Translations under genes and position numbers: made by a program | Shown: positions 39,201-51,200 of the stretch, in pieces | Position numbering within the stretch: position 1 is the stretch's first letter | Layout of the letters: each line of letters begins with the position of its first letter | The notes under the pieces: model-generated | What the model was told of the DNA's origin: nothing | What the model saw: only the letters and a program-made list of their open reading frames with translations | Database searches by the model: none | NCBI GenBank assembly: GCA_004794785.1 | Contig: SJOL01009403.1 | Span: forward strand, 784,304-848,303 | Length of the DNA stretch: 64,000 nt | DNA from: Opisthorchis felineus | Taxonomy: Eukaryota > Platyhelminthes > Trematoda > Opisthorchiida > Opisthorchiidae | Direction of reading: 5' to 3'

Positions 39201-42200
39201 GGCGAAAAGGAAAAGTTTAGTTGACTTTTGAAGAAAAGACTGGCGTGCACTATGCATAAGAGCTCGAGATAGCTCAATGATTAACGCGCGTACTTACCTA
39301 CCGGAAGCTCCGTGGTTCGAAGCCAACCTCTGCATCCCGACTGCCCCTGCCTAGGCTTGGGCAACCTACCTTCATGCTTCCTTCGGGTGGCATGGCACCG
39401 AAAGGGTGTTACAGCTGAACGAGTATTATTATTTTATTTATGCATAAGAGGCTTGGTTCCAACGTAGTCAACCATCATTGATTCTCGCTTGGTTTGTTGG
39501 GGTTGCGAAGAGCAACAGGGGACAGATATGACCTGAAGACAAGAGCTTTGACACAGTAATACCATGAGGAACAAACCTCGGTCACATGTAGGCGTACGTA
39601 AACACCAATGCTTCGGCGTTGGTTCAATGTATAATAAACAAAGTCACATACTGAAAATATGGCAAAAGATTACAGAGCTATAGACATATACAAAAACAGC
39701 CATCTAAAGGAAGATAAAAGCTCACTTTGTCTGGATCCAATGTACTGGTATCAACAACGTTTGCGTCCTTTAACACAACCACCCGATCCTCACCAAACTT
39801 GTTAGCATAGTAGTCCTTCAAAAGATAGTGGGAATAAATGAGTTGAGAAACGGTTGCGACTGGGTTCGACTTTCTGAAGGACAATCACATATCTATGTGG
39901 AAGACAGGCCCAAAGACACTAAACCCACCGAGTATCTTGGAGGATCACACATGCAGCGTAGGTACGTGTGGACCTAGAAAAAGACCACCTAGTTCACGTT
40001 TGTTGTGCGTTCTTTCGAGGCACACGACAAACTGTTTCGGTATTCCGGCATTTCACATCAAAGAACAATGAAAAGTGCCTGACGACATAAAGGTTACGAC
40101 AACAGAAACACTGACGTACGCTTCGAAGCACGAAATGTAGGTTGCAAGGAAGAAAGCAGCAAAGCTTAGGCAAATGTTTACTCCATATACACCGCACCTA
40201 AACAACAGTGTAATACCTGAAAATCAAACGCATCCATTTGATTGGACAGGTGGGAAGGAAAGGTTAACCTGTGCGGACGCAAAACCAATCTCTGGGACAA
40301 AAGACAACGTAAAATTCCACAAGGCAACGTGTTTAGTTCATTATCTCCCTTGTAGTTTCCCGATGGAGTGGTTTAATATCTATAACAATTCTCGTAGAAT
40401 TAAAGCAAAGACAAGTGATCTAAGTCAACGTGCACAAAAATGGTAACTGGTCAGATGCAGTATCGAACGCGGAAAGGCAGTGAATCCACTCCTATAGGGC
40501 GAAGTTCTGTCAAGAGTAAATACCCTTTGGTTAGACAATTTTCGGTCTGTAACTGCAATCTCATCCCTTCGAAAAAGTAATTGACAGAAACATTTAGGAT
40601 AAAAGGATGTACTTTGCTCTAAAGAACCCAACAACTGGCGAAGACTGTTTGGCTGAACTATCGTCCCTAGGCTATCAGCTTAGGCCTAGGCCAGATGAAT
40701 CCCATTGAGGGAGAAAGACTCATATGGCTGAGCTACTCACTATGGTTTATGCTCTGGTTCCAAAACTGTCGATTTGACCCTAACTAAGAAATATCCCAGT
40801 AACAATGCCCTCTACCAATAAATTTCAGTCATTTTCTGAATAGCACCGCACCGACTGCATCTCTAAAACGACCATTTGGCTGTGCTAGTCTATTCATCCG
40901 CCACCCGCTATTACGACTTGCGCCCGAATACGAGCACATGTGTTTGAATTTGTGAGGAAAAAGTGAGGATCGTAGTAAATTTCGGCACTGTTTATAAAGC
41001 ACGAAAATTCTTCACCTGTAATGACATAGGTAACAGGATCTGATGACCATTAAATGAGTCCATTATGCCGATACACTGATACACTCTGGACGGAAATTTT
41101 CACCAAAAACTAATGAGTGCGAATGCTGCCGAAAACCACCGGTGATCCTGTAGTTAGTTTGGACGTATTGTGAGCCATTCTCACATTACCATGTACGCAG
41201 CGAGTGAGACCAACTTTTGCACGTGTGCGCTCCTAATCTAGTAGCGTTTTGATTTCAAAAGTGTCCTCAAAGATGCAAAATAACGAGTGTTTATTAAAAA
41301 CTTCGCGAATCTATCAATATGCCAGAAGCTACTTTAAAAGATCTGTGTCGGACGGGTTAGATAATAGCCTAGTTGGTCACCTCCATGGCTGTGTATACGA
41401 ACTTGGAATTGTTTGCTAATGGTGTCCGATCTACCCAAGACGCAAACACTGTTGTTTATTTCAACGATCAGACCCCATTTAACGACATGATTAAAACATG
41501 AAGTTATCATCCCAGAATACAGTTATCTGACAGCAGTGACCGCAGCCAACATATGGATTCGGAGTGTGACAGGCTTCGATGGATGCAAAAGCTACCATAC
41601 ACAGGGTAATCCGTGAAGAGCCTAATGTGCCTTTCGGTGCTTAGCAGCTCCCGTCGAAATCGCAAAACATCAGTGCGTTGACCCATATTCTCCGAAGACC
41701 CAAAGTAGCGTCACAAACACATAAAGTTTACTTTCAATATCAAACTCACCAACCGGCTGGAGCACAAAAAGTAACTCACTCTGATTCGTAAAGTGATGTC
41801 CGGTAACTTGGTTAATGGGGGTTCCCTATAAATGTATTCGCTTCCATCGTTAGTACCGAATAGCGCGCCGTAAAATCCAATACGAAAATAAGAACTGAAG
41901 AGACGTCTTTTCCGCTGTAGATGAGAAAAAGGGGTGCATATAGAACCTTAGTATGTCGCAAGTACAAAAGCATGGAAGCAGCCTGGCAGCAAATAGTAGT
42001 GCAAGGAACAGATCAGACAAAAAAAACAAAGTACAAATCTGATGGTGGCGCAAGCAGATCTGGCAGTTTTCAATTTGGATTTTGTCCCATAGGTGGAGCC
42101 AATCACAGCCAATCTCAATTAAAAATCACTATATCTCTTCACACTACCACCAATCCACAGGTAGCTCAGAGGAAGAATACTTTCACAAGATGAGTGGAAC

Positions 42201-45200
42201 TTCATAAAGGAAACTACTCACAAGGTTGCTCAAAACTCTTTGACAGCCCACAATCGGTTTCGCCCTTCTTGGGGCTCATCAGGTAGGCGCAGTCCCCAAG
42301 TTTCCGCCAATTTTATGTTATACTTGGACCCAAATTGGACTGAGTGAAACTTCTTTCTGAGAAGTCGTCACTCGAGCAGCCAGTCAATACGTGACCACGT
42401 GATGTGGTTTCCGTTGTTGAATGATGAGTGGCGCTATATCCTCTCTAAGTACGAGTTAATCATATTGCTGATCGGCCGCTTATGCGCCAACGGCCAAGTG
42501 TTCAAACGATTTGCCGGGAGGTCGCGGGTTCGAGACTCGTTGACGTTTCGTGAGATGCGCACTTCTGATGATTCCAATAAAGACGAAACAGGTCTAAAGT
42601 GCTTCCCGCCTCTTTAGCATAGGTTAGCTTCACTTGCAGGACTAAATATCAATTCCAAAGTACAAACTGACTCCTACCTGGTGTTGCTCAAGTGTAGTGT
42701 ACGCCTCTTTGATTTTTCCATGAATCACATTTAACTGCGAGTACTGATTGAGGGCTTCCAGCACAGGAACTAGTTTGGCATACAGTCGTGGAACTAGCTC
42801 ATGCCGTCCTGCTTTGGCAAAAGACTCTGCAGCCCAGGTAACAAGACCTGCCCAACCTGCGGGAGAAAAGTACCAAGATGTGTCCAATGTGTTTACGGGA
42901 CCGACAAGCTCAGGGACCCAAGCAGGCGACGGACAGCAGGGCTCTATCACGCCACTTCCAAGTGGACCACAGGCACAACTTTCTTCCAGAACGTTTACAT
43001 TCTCAACAGCTTCCGAAATATCAGCACATCCAAATGAGGGGAAACCATCGGCGAGCTGGTTTCGATTGACCAGGTGTTCCGCGATGATCGCAGCCGCGTG
43101 GGTTAGACATTGGGCAGCTTCGTCGAACCCTGACATCTATCAAATTAACAGGAAGCTGATGAGGATCATGCAACTCAGATAAATTTAGTGAAAATACTAA
43201 ATGATTGCGATAAATTGGGCACAAAAATACTCTCCTAAACATACTGAAAAGAATGAATAGAAAGCCAGATAAGGGACGCTTACAAGCCGATAAAAACAAT
43301 GGCACTAGGGACCATAGTATTCAGTGAAGACCCATGCGAAACGCATAAGAATTTCATACTGAGCCAACAGCGATCCAGTTTGAAGTGGACCAAATTCTTG
43401 CGACTTCTTGCTTCAGTTCTTCGTATAGCAGCGTTAGATGTTATGATATGCAAAAACACTTCTTTATCAAGTCACCGCTGCCTTTCAGCTCCATTGGTTG
43501 TTTACTACTCAAGTCGCAAATAACCTAGAAAGCGTCCCCCACCCCTAAACGACCCTTTTGTCCAGGTCCCGCCAAATTAATCATTGGATTGATGGGAGAA
43601 AACCAGAAACCTTCAAAAAGAGCCGGAAAATTTTGGTCGATCTGGAACTTTTGTTCCCCAAAGGGGATCATCATTTCCTTCCAGAAGTCGGAAAACGCAA
43701 ACACTATTTTGCATGATTTCTGCTCAGGTGTTGTGAGTCTGGATGTTCAAAAGCCAAGTTTACTTCTACTGGTTGCCTCCCGCGCCCATTGCTGATACTG
43801 CATAGTGAGAATGGCAGATTCACTTTTCGTGTACAGAGGTAGTCTTGTGGCTTGCGTGCATTACAAAGACGATAAGATCTACCATGCGTTGCGGACTCAG
43901 TAGAGTTTAGACTAGTTTTCCCAGTTAACACTAAGGAGCTCAATCTCTCGGTAATGTTTAGTTCTGTGGCTGGTCCACACCCTCAGTTAAACAAGTCATG
44001 AGAAACAAGACGCTCCTGAACCTCGAATGTGAAATCATGAACATTCAGCTCAGTCGAGATGTTGTTGGACCCTCGTCGACTAATGTTAGAGTGCGAACGA
44101 GTACCAACTATATCAGTGTCAAAATGTGATGAAGCTACAGGACTCTTCACCTGTCCACCGAATGGAAAATTACGAAATATGTGCGTCCTTTTTTTGCGTA
44201 CACTTGTGTCGTATTGCCAAACGCAGAGCAGAGTTGCCTACCCTTTGGTGCCTCGCCAAGTTCCATCACACTACACGGAGTTAACCTCACTATATAGACG
44301 TAGTACGCTACACATAATTTTGCTGAAAACTCTTCGGCAGCCTACGACCGGTTTCGCCCTTCTTGGGGCTCATCAGGTAGGCGCAGTTCCCGAGTTTCCG
44401 TCAACCTTATGTTCTACTTGAACCCAAATTGGACTGATTTCGACAAATACACTCATTTGCAAATCAATTTGGTTTTCACGGGAGACTCAAGTGAGTCTCT
44501 CGTTTATGATGTTCTTCAACTGAATGTGCTGCACACAGGCCGCCTCATGTNNNNNNNNNNNNNNNNNNNNNNNNNNNNNNNNNNNNNNNNNNNNNNNNNN
44601 NNNNNNNNNNNNNNNNNNNNNNNNNNNNNNNNNNNNNNNNNNNNNNNNNNNNNNNNNNNNNNNNNNNNNNNNNNNNNNNNNNNNNNNNNNNNNNNNNNNN
44701 NNNNNNNNNNNNNNNNNNNNNNNNNNNNNNNNNNNNNNNNNNNNNNNNNNNNNNNNNNNNNNNATATATATATATATAGTGAGTGAGTCTCAACTTGAGG
44801 GAACCGGCAGGAGAGATATGTCTCCAAGTCGCCGAGCTAGGACCGCTAGGATTGAGAAGCTATATAGAAAGCGGCGTCTTGAAAATCATGGATGTACATC
44901 AGTGAAACCGTGTGGCGGCGTACGGTACACATTGTAGATACGTTGCTTACCCATCTAAAAGACAATACCACTAATGATGTCAGTAAGAACTTTGGCAGGG
45001 ACTGCAAGTTGATGAAAGCCGGACTAACAACTGGCTTTTTCTCATCCGCCCATAAACCAAATAAAGTGACAGAACTGTGTAGACTAATACACACATAATT
45101 TCTGAAAATAGAGACTCGATGAAGTCCCAAGTGCTAGACAGAACAGTAACATTCTTCAGCACAAGGTGTAGATATACAAATGAACTCCGGATACAGATAG

Positions 45201-48200
45201 CACAACCTCCGAGGAGTGTGTGCCATTTTCCTAATTTGTCTACATCCAAAGTACTACAGCACTTGACGTACCCCATAATGCTGCTCAGCCATCTGTATTA
45301 ACCAGAAAACACGGAGTTCCGGCAAGGCACGGCATCTCTCAGCTATTGCAAACAGCACATCGATGACAGGGAATAGCCGTTCGGAAATACCCTCAATCGC
45401 GCTATGTTGAACATTTAAATTTGAACAGAGTAGCACCGATTTCTCGGACAACATTCGTAAATCTTGTACCAGTCGGAAAATCTTTTCCGGAAAACTCAGA
45501 GCAGATGCATCATAGGCGGCTTGAAAGACGGGGTTGGCAACAAGACTGGCAGGACTGTCGTTCGGGAGATCAGTAAAAAGCAGGGCGGTTGCTTGATTTG
45601 TTGACTGACTGGATCCGCGATCGGCGAAAAACTGCGGATCGCTCTGTGCCTGGTTCAACAGATTTGTCAGTGAGAACTGCAAAAGGCGATGCCGTTGGAC
45701 GAATGGAACTCGCTCCAGTCGTACCGGATGCAGAGGTTGATCTGAACCGCTCAACTTGTCTATTGGGGCGAACAACAAGGTGAATGCCGTGCACAGATGT
45801 ACTCGAGGCCCAGCTAAATTCTGAGAGAGTAAATAGGGTCCAGAAAAAGAAGTGAACTTGCATCACCACCAAAAAAACAAGAGGTAATAATTTCGGAGAG
45901 TTTTGGGACTGCTCCCATGTGGACGACCTAGAGTACATTAAAGGAATTAGAAACAGTTAGTTAGGAAGTTTTTCATAGGTATACATTATCCAGGATGAAC
46001 TTACAAAGGTTCAGGGACCACTGCCTGAAACCTGACTGAAAAATGCAAGGTTGTTTATGACAACCAAAACAAGGGAGGCGATCTGATGATGAACTATCAA
46101 GAAAGAGCGAGTTTGGATAGTACTACTACTGTGACAACCCTTCACTAGCTTCTCCCCTTGGGAGCTTATCAGGCAGGATGTAATCACCGAAATTCCGTCA
46201 GTCTTGTTCCTCACTTGGACATCGAACTGGTCATACACGGAGTTGGACAGACAAGCATGGCGTTAAGGGCAGACCAAAATGAATCGCCTCTCGTTTATGA
46301 TATTCCCCAATCAAACGTACCCGGCAAAGGCCACGTTACGCTTCAGATCTTTTCATATTTGATAATAACGGGACTGGTGTATTTGACGCAGCGACTTGTA
46401 AAAACACCACAAGTAGACCACTATTTTAACGTACGCAGCCAAACACAGCATCCTGGATAATCTAGTGCATGTCCTAGAGCTCACTAACAATTATAAAAGA
46501 GAAATTATAGAATCCTGAGGATTGACGCTTGAAATAACCAGTTTATGTCGCTCCAATCCGCTCCTAGTTTCCAGGCACTCATACTCGACAAGGAGGCTTA
46601 TTGCCTACATAACTCGCAACCAACACAACTATAGGGCAGTTGTTGCCTGCAATTCAGTTGCCATGTCGTGATGACTCGCCACAGAGACCAACGAAACGTT
46701 TTCCGAACAATTGAAGACAAAAAAAACTTTGTAAAATTACGGAGTCAACCAAGCAAATAAGAGTCTCTCACATCAACTAGGGTCTCGCTCACCTTCGTTA
46801 GAAGGAAATAGCTCCTTAACAGGTTGTACAACATGTTGACGGCCTCGGTACGCAACTCTGTCCGATCCATCGCACACAACGTAAGCAAGTGATACATACA
46901 AGTAGCCAGTAGTTCGGGACTGTCTTCAAACACGAAGCATGGGAACTGTAGTTCAATTCGAAAAGAGACACTAAACATGTTACCGGTTTGCGATTCCCAA
47001 AGTGAAGATGGATTACAAGTCAGACGAATGTACACAGAAAAAACATCACCAGTGGGAATGTATTTCAACCCACCATTCTCCGGCACAAATGAAATTAAGT
47101 CTCACCGGTGAGACTCCAAAGTATTTACTAATCGTCAGCAAGGTACTCGGAAAAATTAAAACCGAAAGTAATTACTTCAAGAAAATTTGACATCATATCC
47201 CACCGAGTACAAGTGGTAATAAATCGCCCAAATTTGACTTTGGTGCCTTACAGCCTATCGTAGCGTACCAGGATGGTTATGGCTAGCAAGCTAGGCTATG
47301 GTTAGTAAACACAGCTCAAGAAAGAAGGTACTAAACAGAAAGTATTCACGCACATTAATTGACTCTAAGGCCCTTATACCGACTGAAATAACTGCTTTCT
47401 CGCAATAAGACTGCATTATGAAGACAGGGTTGAATCAACTTGGTAATCAAGGTCAGCGTACACAAATCTGACGTTCCAACTCCTTTATGATATATGTTGA
47501 TGGCTAAAGACTGGACCCACCATGCGTTCAACTCGGTCCTAACCGCTGAACTTTGACTACCGCGAGTCAAGATAATTATAGCCGTTTCGTTCGTAAACGG
47601 GAGTCATTCATCATAAGGTATAGTATGAAATAAAAGCGATAACGTCAGGTGCTTGAGTAATTGTTCACCCAAAAATTAGGCATAGTGTCATCAACACAAC
47701 TTAGTAAGTAATGTCAAACTCACAGGACGAATATCGCCGCAAATGTCCCGTCTCCTGAACGACAAAATCCATCGCCTACCCCTAATATCAAATATAATAC
47801 ATGGCTTCCAGTAACTCTTAAAATCTCAGTGAATTCCACGATACATATACATACATACACGATATTCATCAGCTCGCGATGATCATGGGACCTTGGGTAC
47901 AGTATCCATGGGGTTCAAAAGATTATCTGTTTAGTCACTGTTATGTAAGCCTGGTGCATCAAATATCGCAGCGAAACATACCAGTCGCAATAAACTGTAA
48001 AACCGTACATCTGTTAGGTAAATATTCAGTTTATCCTCCTTGCTCGCTCATAATAAATATCTCGGAGTACGGCGCCAGTAGCACTTCACTTGAGAATACC
48101 ATAGACGAGAGATTCAGCTGGATTCCATGTGATCCCCCCACCAAGAACGAACTGGTATGCCGGTGAGTGTATAAGTCGAATTTCGTGCCATTTGGGTTCA

Positions 48201-51200
48201 ACTGAAACATAAGGTCTATTGGAAACTCGGGGACAGCGCCCGCTTGATGAAGCCTAAGAAGAGCGAAATTGGCCGTGGTCTGTCCAAGAGTTTCCAGCGA
48301 CCTTATGAGTAGTGATTTACGTCGAAACATTTCACTTACTTTTCCAATCACATAGCTCAAGCTGGACAACAGACGGCTTGATGCCAATTCGCTTTGTTCC
48401 AAACTCAAGCCATACAACAGGACGCGTAATATAGTGTCCAGTAGTGAGGCTGTGCCCACATTGCCCTTCTTCCGACGGTAGGGAATGAGGCCGTCAAAAG
48501 TAGAACTTGCTGTGTGAAGCAGAGAAACGCCAGGCTGACCACAGTCAACGTCCATATCCCACAGACCCTGTGCATGTATGGAAACAATACGTCCAACTAT
48601 CAGCAACTGACTTTCTTGGCCAAAAGACAAACATTAGACATGAAAGTGAGCGAAATGCAGCGTTTTTCGACATTAAAACGAATAAACTGGATGCAGCCTG
48701 GTAGAAATACAAAGGAGAAAGGAACTGATCACACTAGAAACACTGGTCGTGGCCCACGAAAACTCGTGAAGAATTCGGTTAAATGTGATCCCGACTGTTG
48801 AAGTAGAAGTGATTCGCTTCAAAGGACAATGAGAACGAAAGGTTGCTGTTACTCCATATTGACTAAACGGGCCCCGCAAAAACAAGATAAACGGGCGGTG
48901 GACCAATGTGAAACGTATCTATCAGGTCCGGATTTCGACAATCGAACAGATTATGAGTGAAAGATTTACTGAGGTAAACGTATACCCAACAGTTTTGATG
49001 GAACCCAAGCAGTTTTGAAGTTGTGCGTTTGCTTATTGGAGACAAAAGAGAAGGAAATGAAGAATGTGGACGAAGGATAGGGTAAATCCAGGCACATTGA
49101 TCTGCGCTCCACTCATAAGACGAGTTTGTTTTAAACTGACCGATATAATGCGATCCAGTATTTCCGTCACGGCAAGTGTCACCTCGCCTGCCAACCACGA
49201 TGGAACAGATGGTTCGTTCTTCTGTTCAGGAGGCGGCCCTTCGGTAAGGTCGATCTGCATTGACGGTAGGTCATGTGAGTGGGAACCACTCAGCAGTGCG
49301 CTGTCAGAAGGTGAATGCGATAGGCGAGAATTATTGAACACCGACCACGTAGACGGGTCCCGACTGCGCGCTCGAAGAGAACGTTTGTTGCCTGACTGTC
49401 TGAATACTGTAGTAACATGAAGCGAATCTGTACTTAGGGCTTTGAATGAGTGTACCATGGTGAATTGTGAAACACTATTTATTGTCTACAAGGATCACTG
49501 AGGCCTGATAAAAAAAGAATACCGAAACCGCATTGATTTAAACAAATGATGCGATCGGCCTGGATCTTAAAAGGTTACCATCATCAAAAGCGACATCATT
49601 GACACAGACAACAACACCGATGGTACCTCACTATCATTTGAGCGCGATCGGCGATTACTTCAAAAATAACTGAAATACTGATGGCAAATAGAAATGACTC
49701 GGTAGAGCACTAAGTGGTGTTGATCCAATCTGAGTATAATAGGAACCTTTGAACAAGTAAAAATCAAACAATAGAAAAAAAAGTCAACTTTCCTGTCCAC
49801 CCTATCATACACAAGCAATCAGTTCGCCAGCAAACATTGTATGTGTCGAACCACGCGCGAACGGTACATAGTGGATTATTTGGTCAAAAAATGAGGTTCT
49901 TGGAGTCACAACTTTCCAAAACAGCTCTGTGGTGCATGGCAGATAAACGGAATAGTGAAACCTTCTTGCAGCAACCAATATCCTAGGGTGAATGCCCCTT
50001 TTCGGTCCCAACTGGCTCGTCTTAAGACCCCTTATCAACGGGTTTTCATCTTCCATGTAACGGTAGATGGTAGATCTATCCCAACCTACACATGTAAGTA
50101 GTGTAGCACTAGGCAACCTCATCCTTCACACAACTCAGGCTTCTGGAGCGACAGTCGTCGACCAGACTGGTGACTGTTACAGGTGGACTGCGATTTACAT
50201 GTGCTAGTTGAATTGTTCTTTCAAACTCTATCACAACTAAATCGAATCCCTCCAGATGAAGGGTTACCAATATTGTACGACTAGCATCGTATTCAAGATA
50301 GAGGAAACTGGCTCAGTTTTGTGACAGACTCACGTTTTCCGTGTGGTTGTTGGCCAGGTAGTTTCAAACGTTGATGTGCAGGGAATTCCATGTGCGTATC
50401 ACAAGGAATGGCGTTTGTCTATCGTGCAAAAACAATTGAAAAGCGAGTGCTCACCAAGGATCGCGTAAAACGAAGGAAAGAATTAACCAACGATTAGCTA
50501 CGGAAGAGTCGGAACAGCTGATCCCCTCGCATAGTAACGCACACGGTCATGGGTTTTAAAAAAAACGCAAAATCTGGTTGTATTACCACGGAGTCGTTTA
50601 ACACTGAGAGGAAACAACCGTGCTTCTCATGTATACATCCGCCGAAACATAATCATACCGAAGCACCTTGCAGCGAGATTCTCATAATAAAATAGTAGCG
50701 TAAAATACAGGTGAGGTGCCGAAAAGAATAAGTACCCGCAAGAGACAGTACTCTCTGTAAAGTATATGCACTTGCTGGTTCACAAGAAACGTGCTTTAAT
50801 TGGTACTTTGTCAGGTGGCTGTCGATCTGTTTGCCGAGTTTGGCAATTATCGCACCCGAGCTACCAATATTCCAACACATTACCAAACGTACTTTAGATA
50901 CAACGGTTAGGTGCAATTCTGTTTTTGCGCTGAACACGGACGCCATACGACGGTAAATCTAAATATGTTCAAGATAGTGGTCGAATCGAGAAGACTTTTA
51001 AAAACTGGTCGTTATTATATTTCATAAGGCTATGTGGTTGTCCGATGCAAAACAACGACTGTATTAGACACGGACAAATGGAATACATCTAGTCGCAGTT
51101 AAAATGAGTTAACGTCCCCAGCAATTCGCATGGGTAACCATGATACCATAGGGAATACACATCCACGTACCAACGGCACACTTGACCAGGCCCCAGACAT

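Noticed and set aside
42748..43182. 144-codon plus-strand open frame
   Set aside because: Antisense shadow of DOCK exon j, with no independent domain or splice structure.
44409..44937. Several 'proteins' spanning the N gap
   Set aside because: They exist only because N was translated as X. The real parts are dispersed repeat and TA tract.
45570..45938. 122-codon minus-strand open frame overlapping DOCK exon i
   Set aside because: It is a shadow: the overlapping frame carries the conserved DHR2 sequence with correct splice borders.
49064..49420. 118-codon plus-strand open frame
   Set aside because: Antisense shadow of DOCK exon f.
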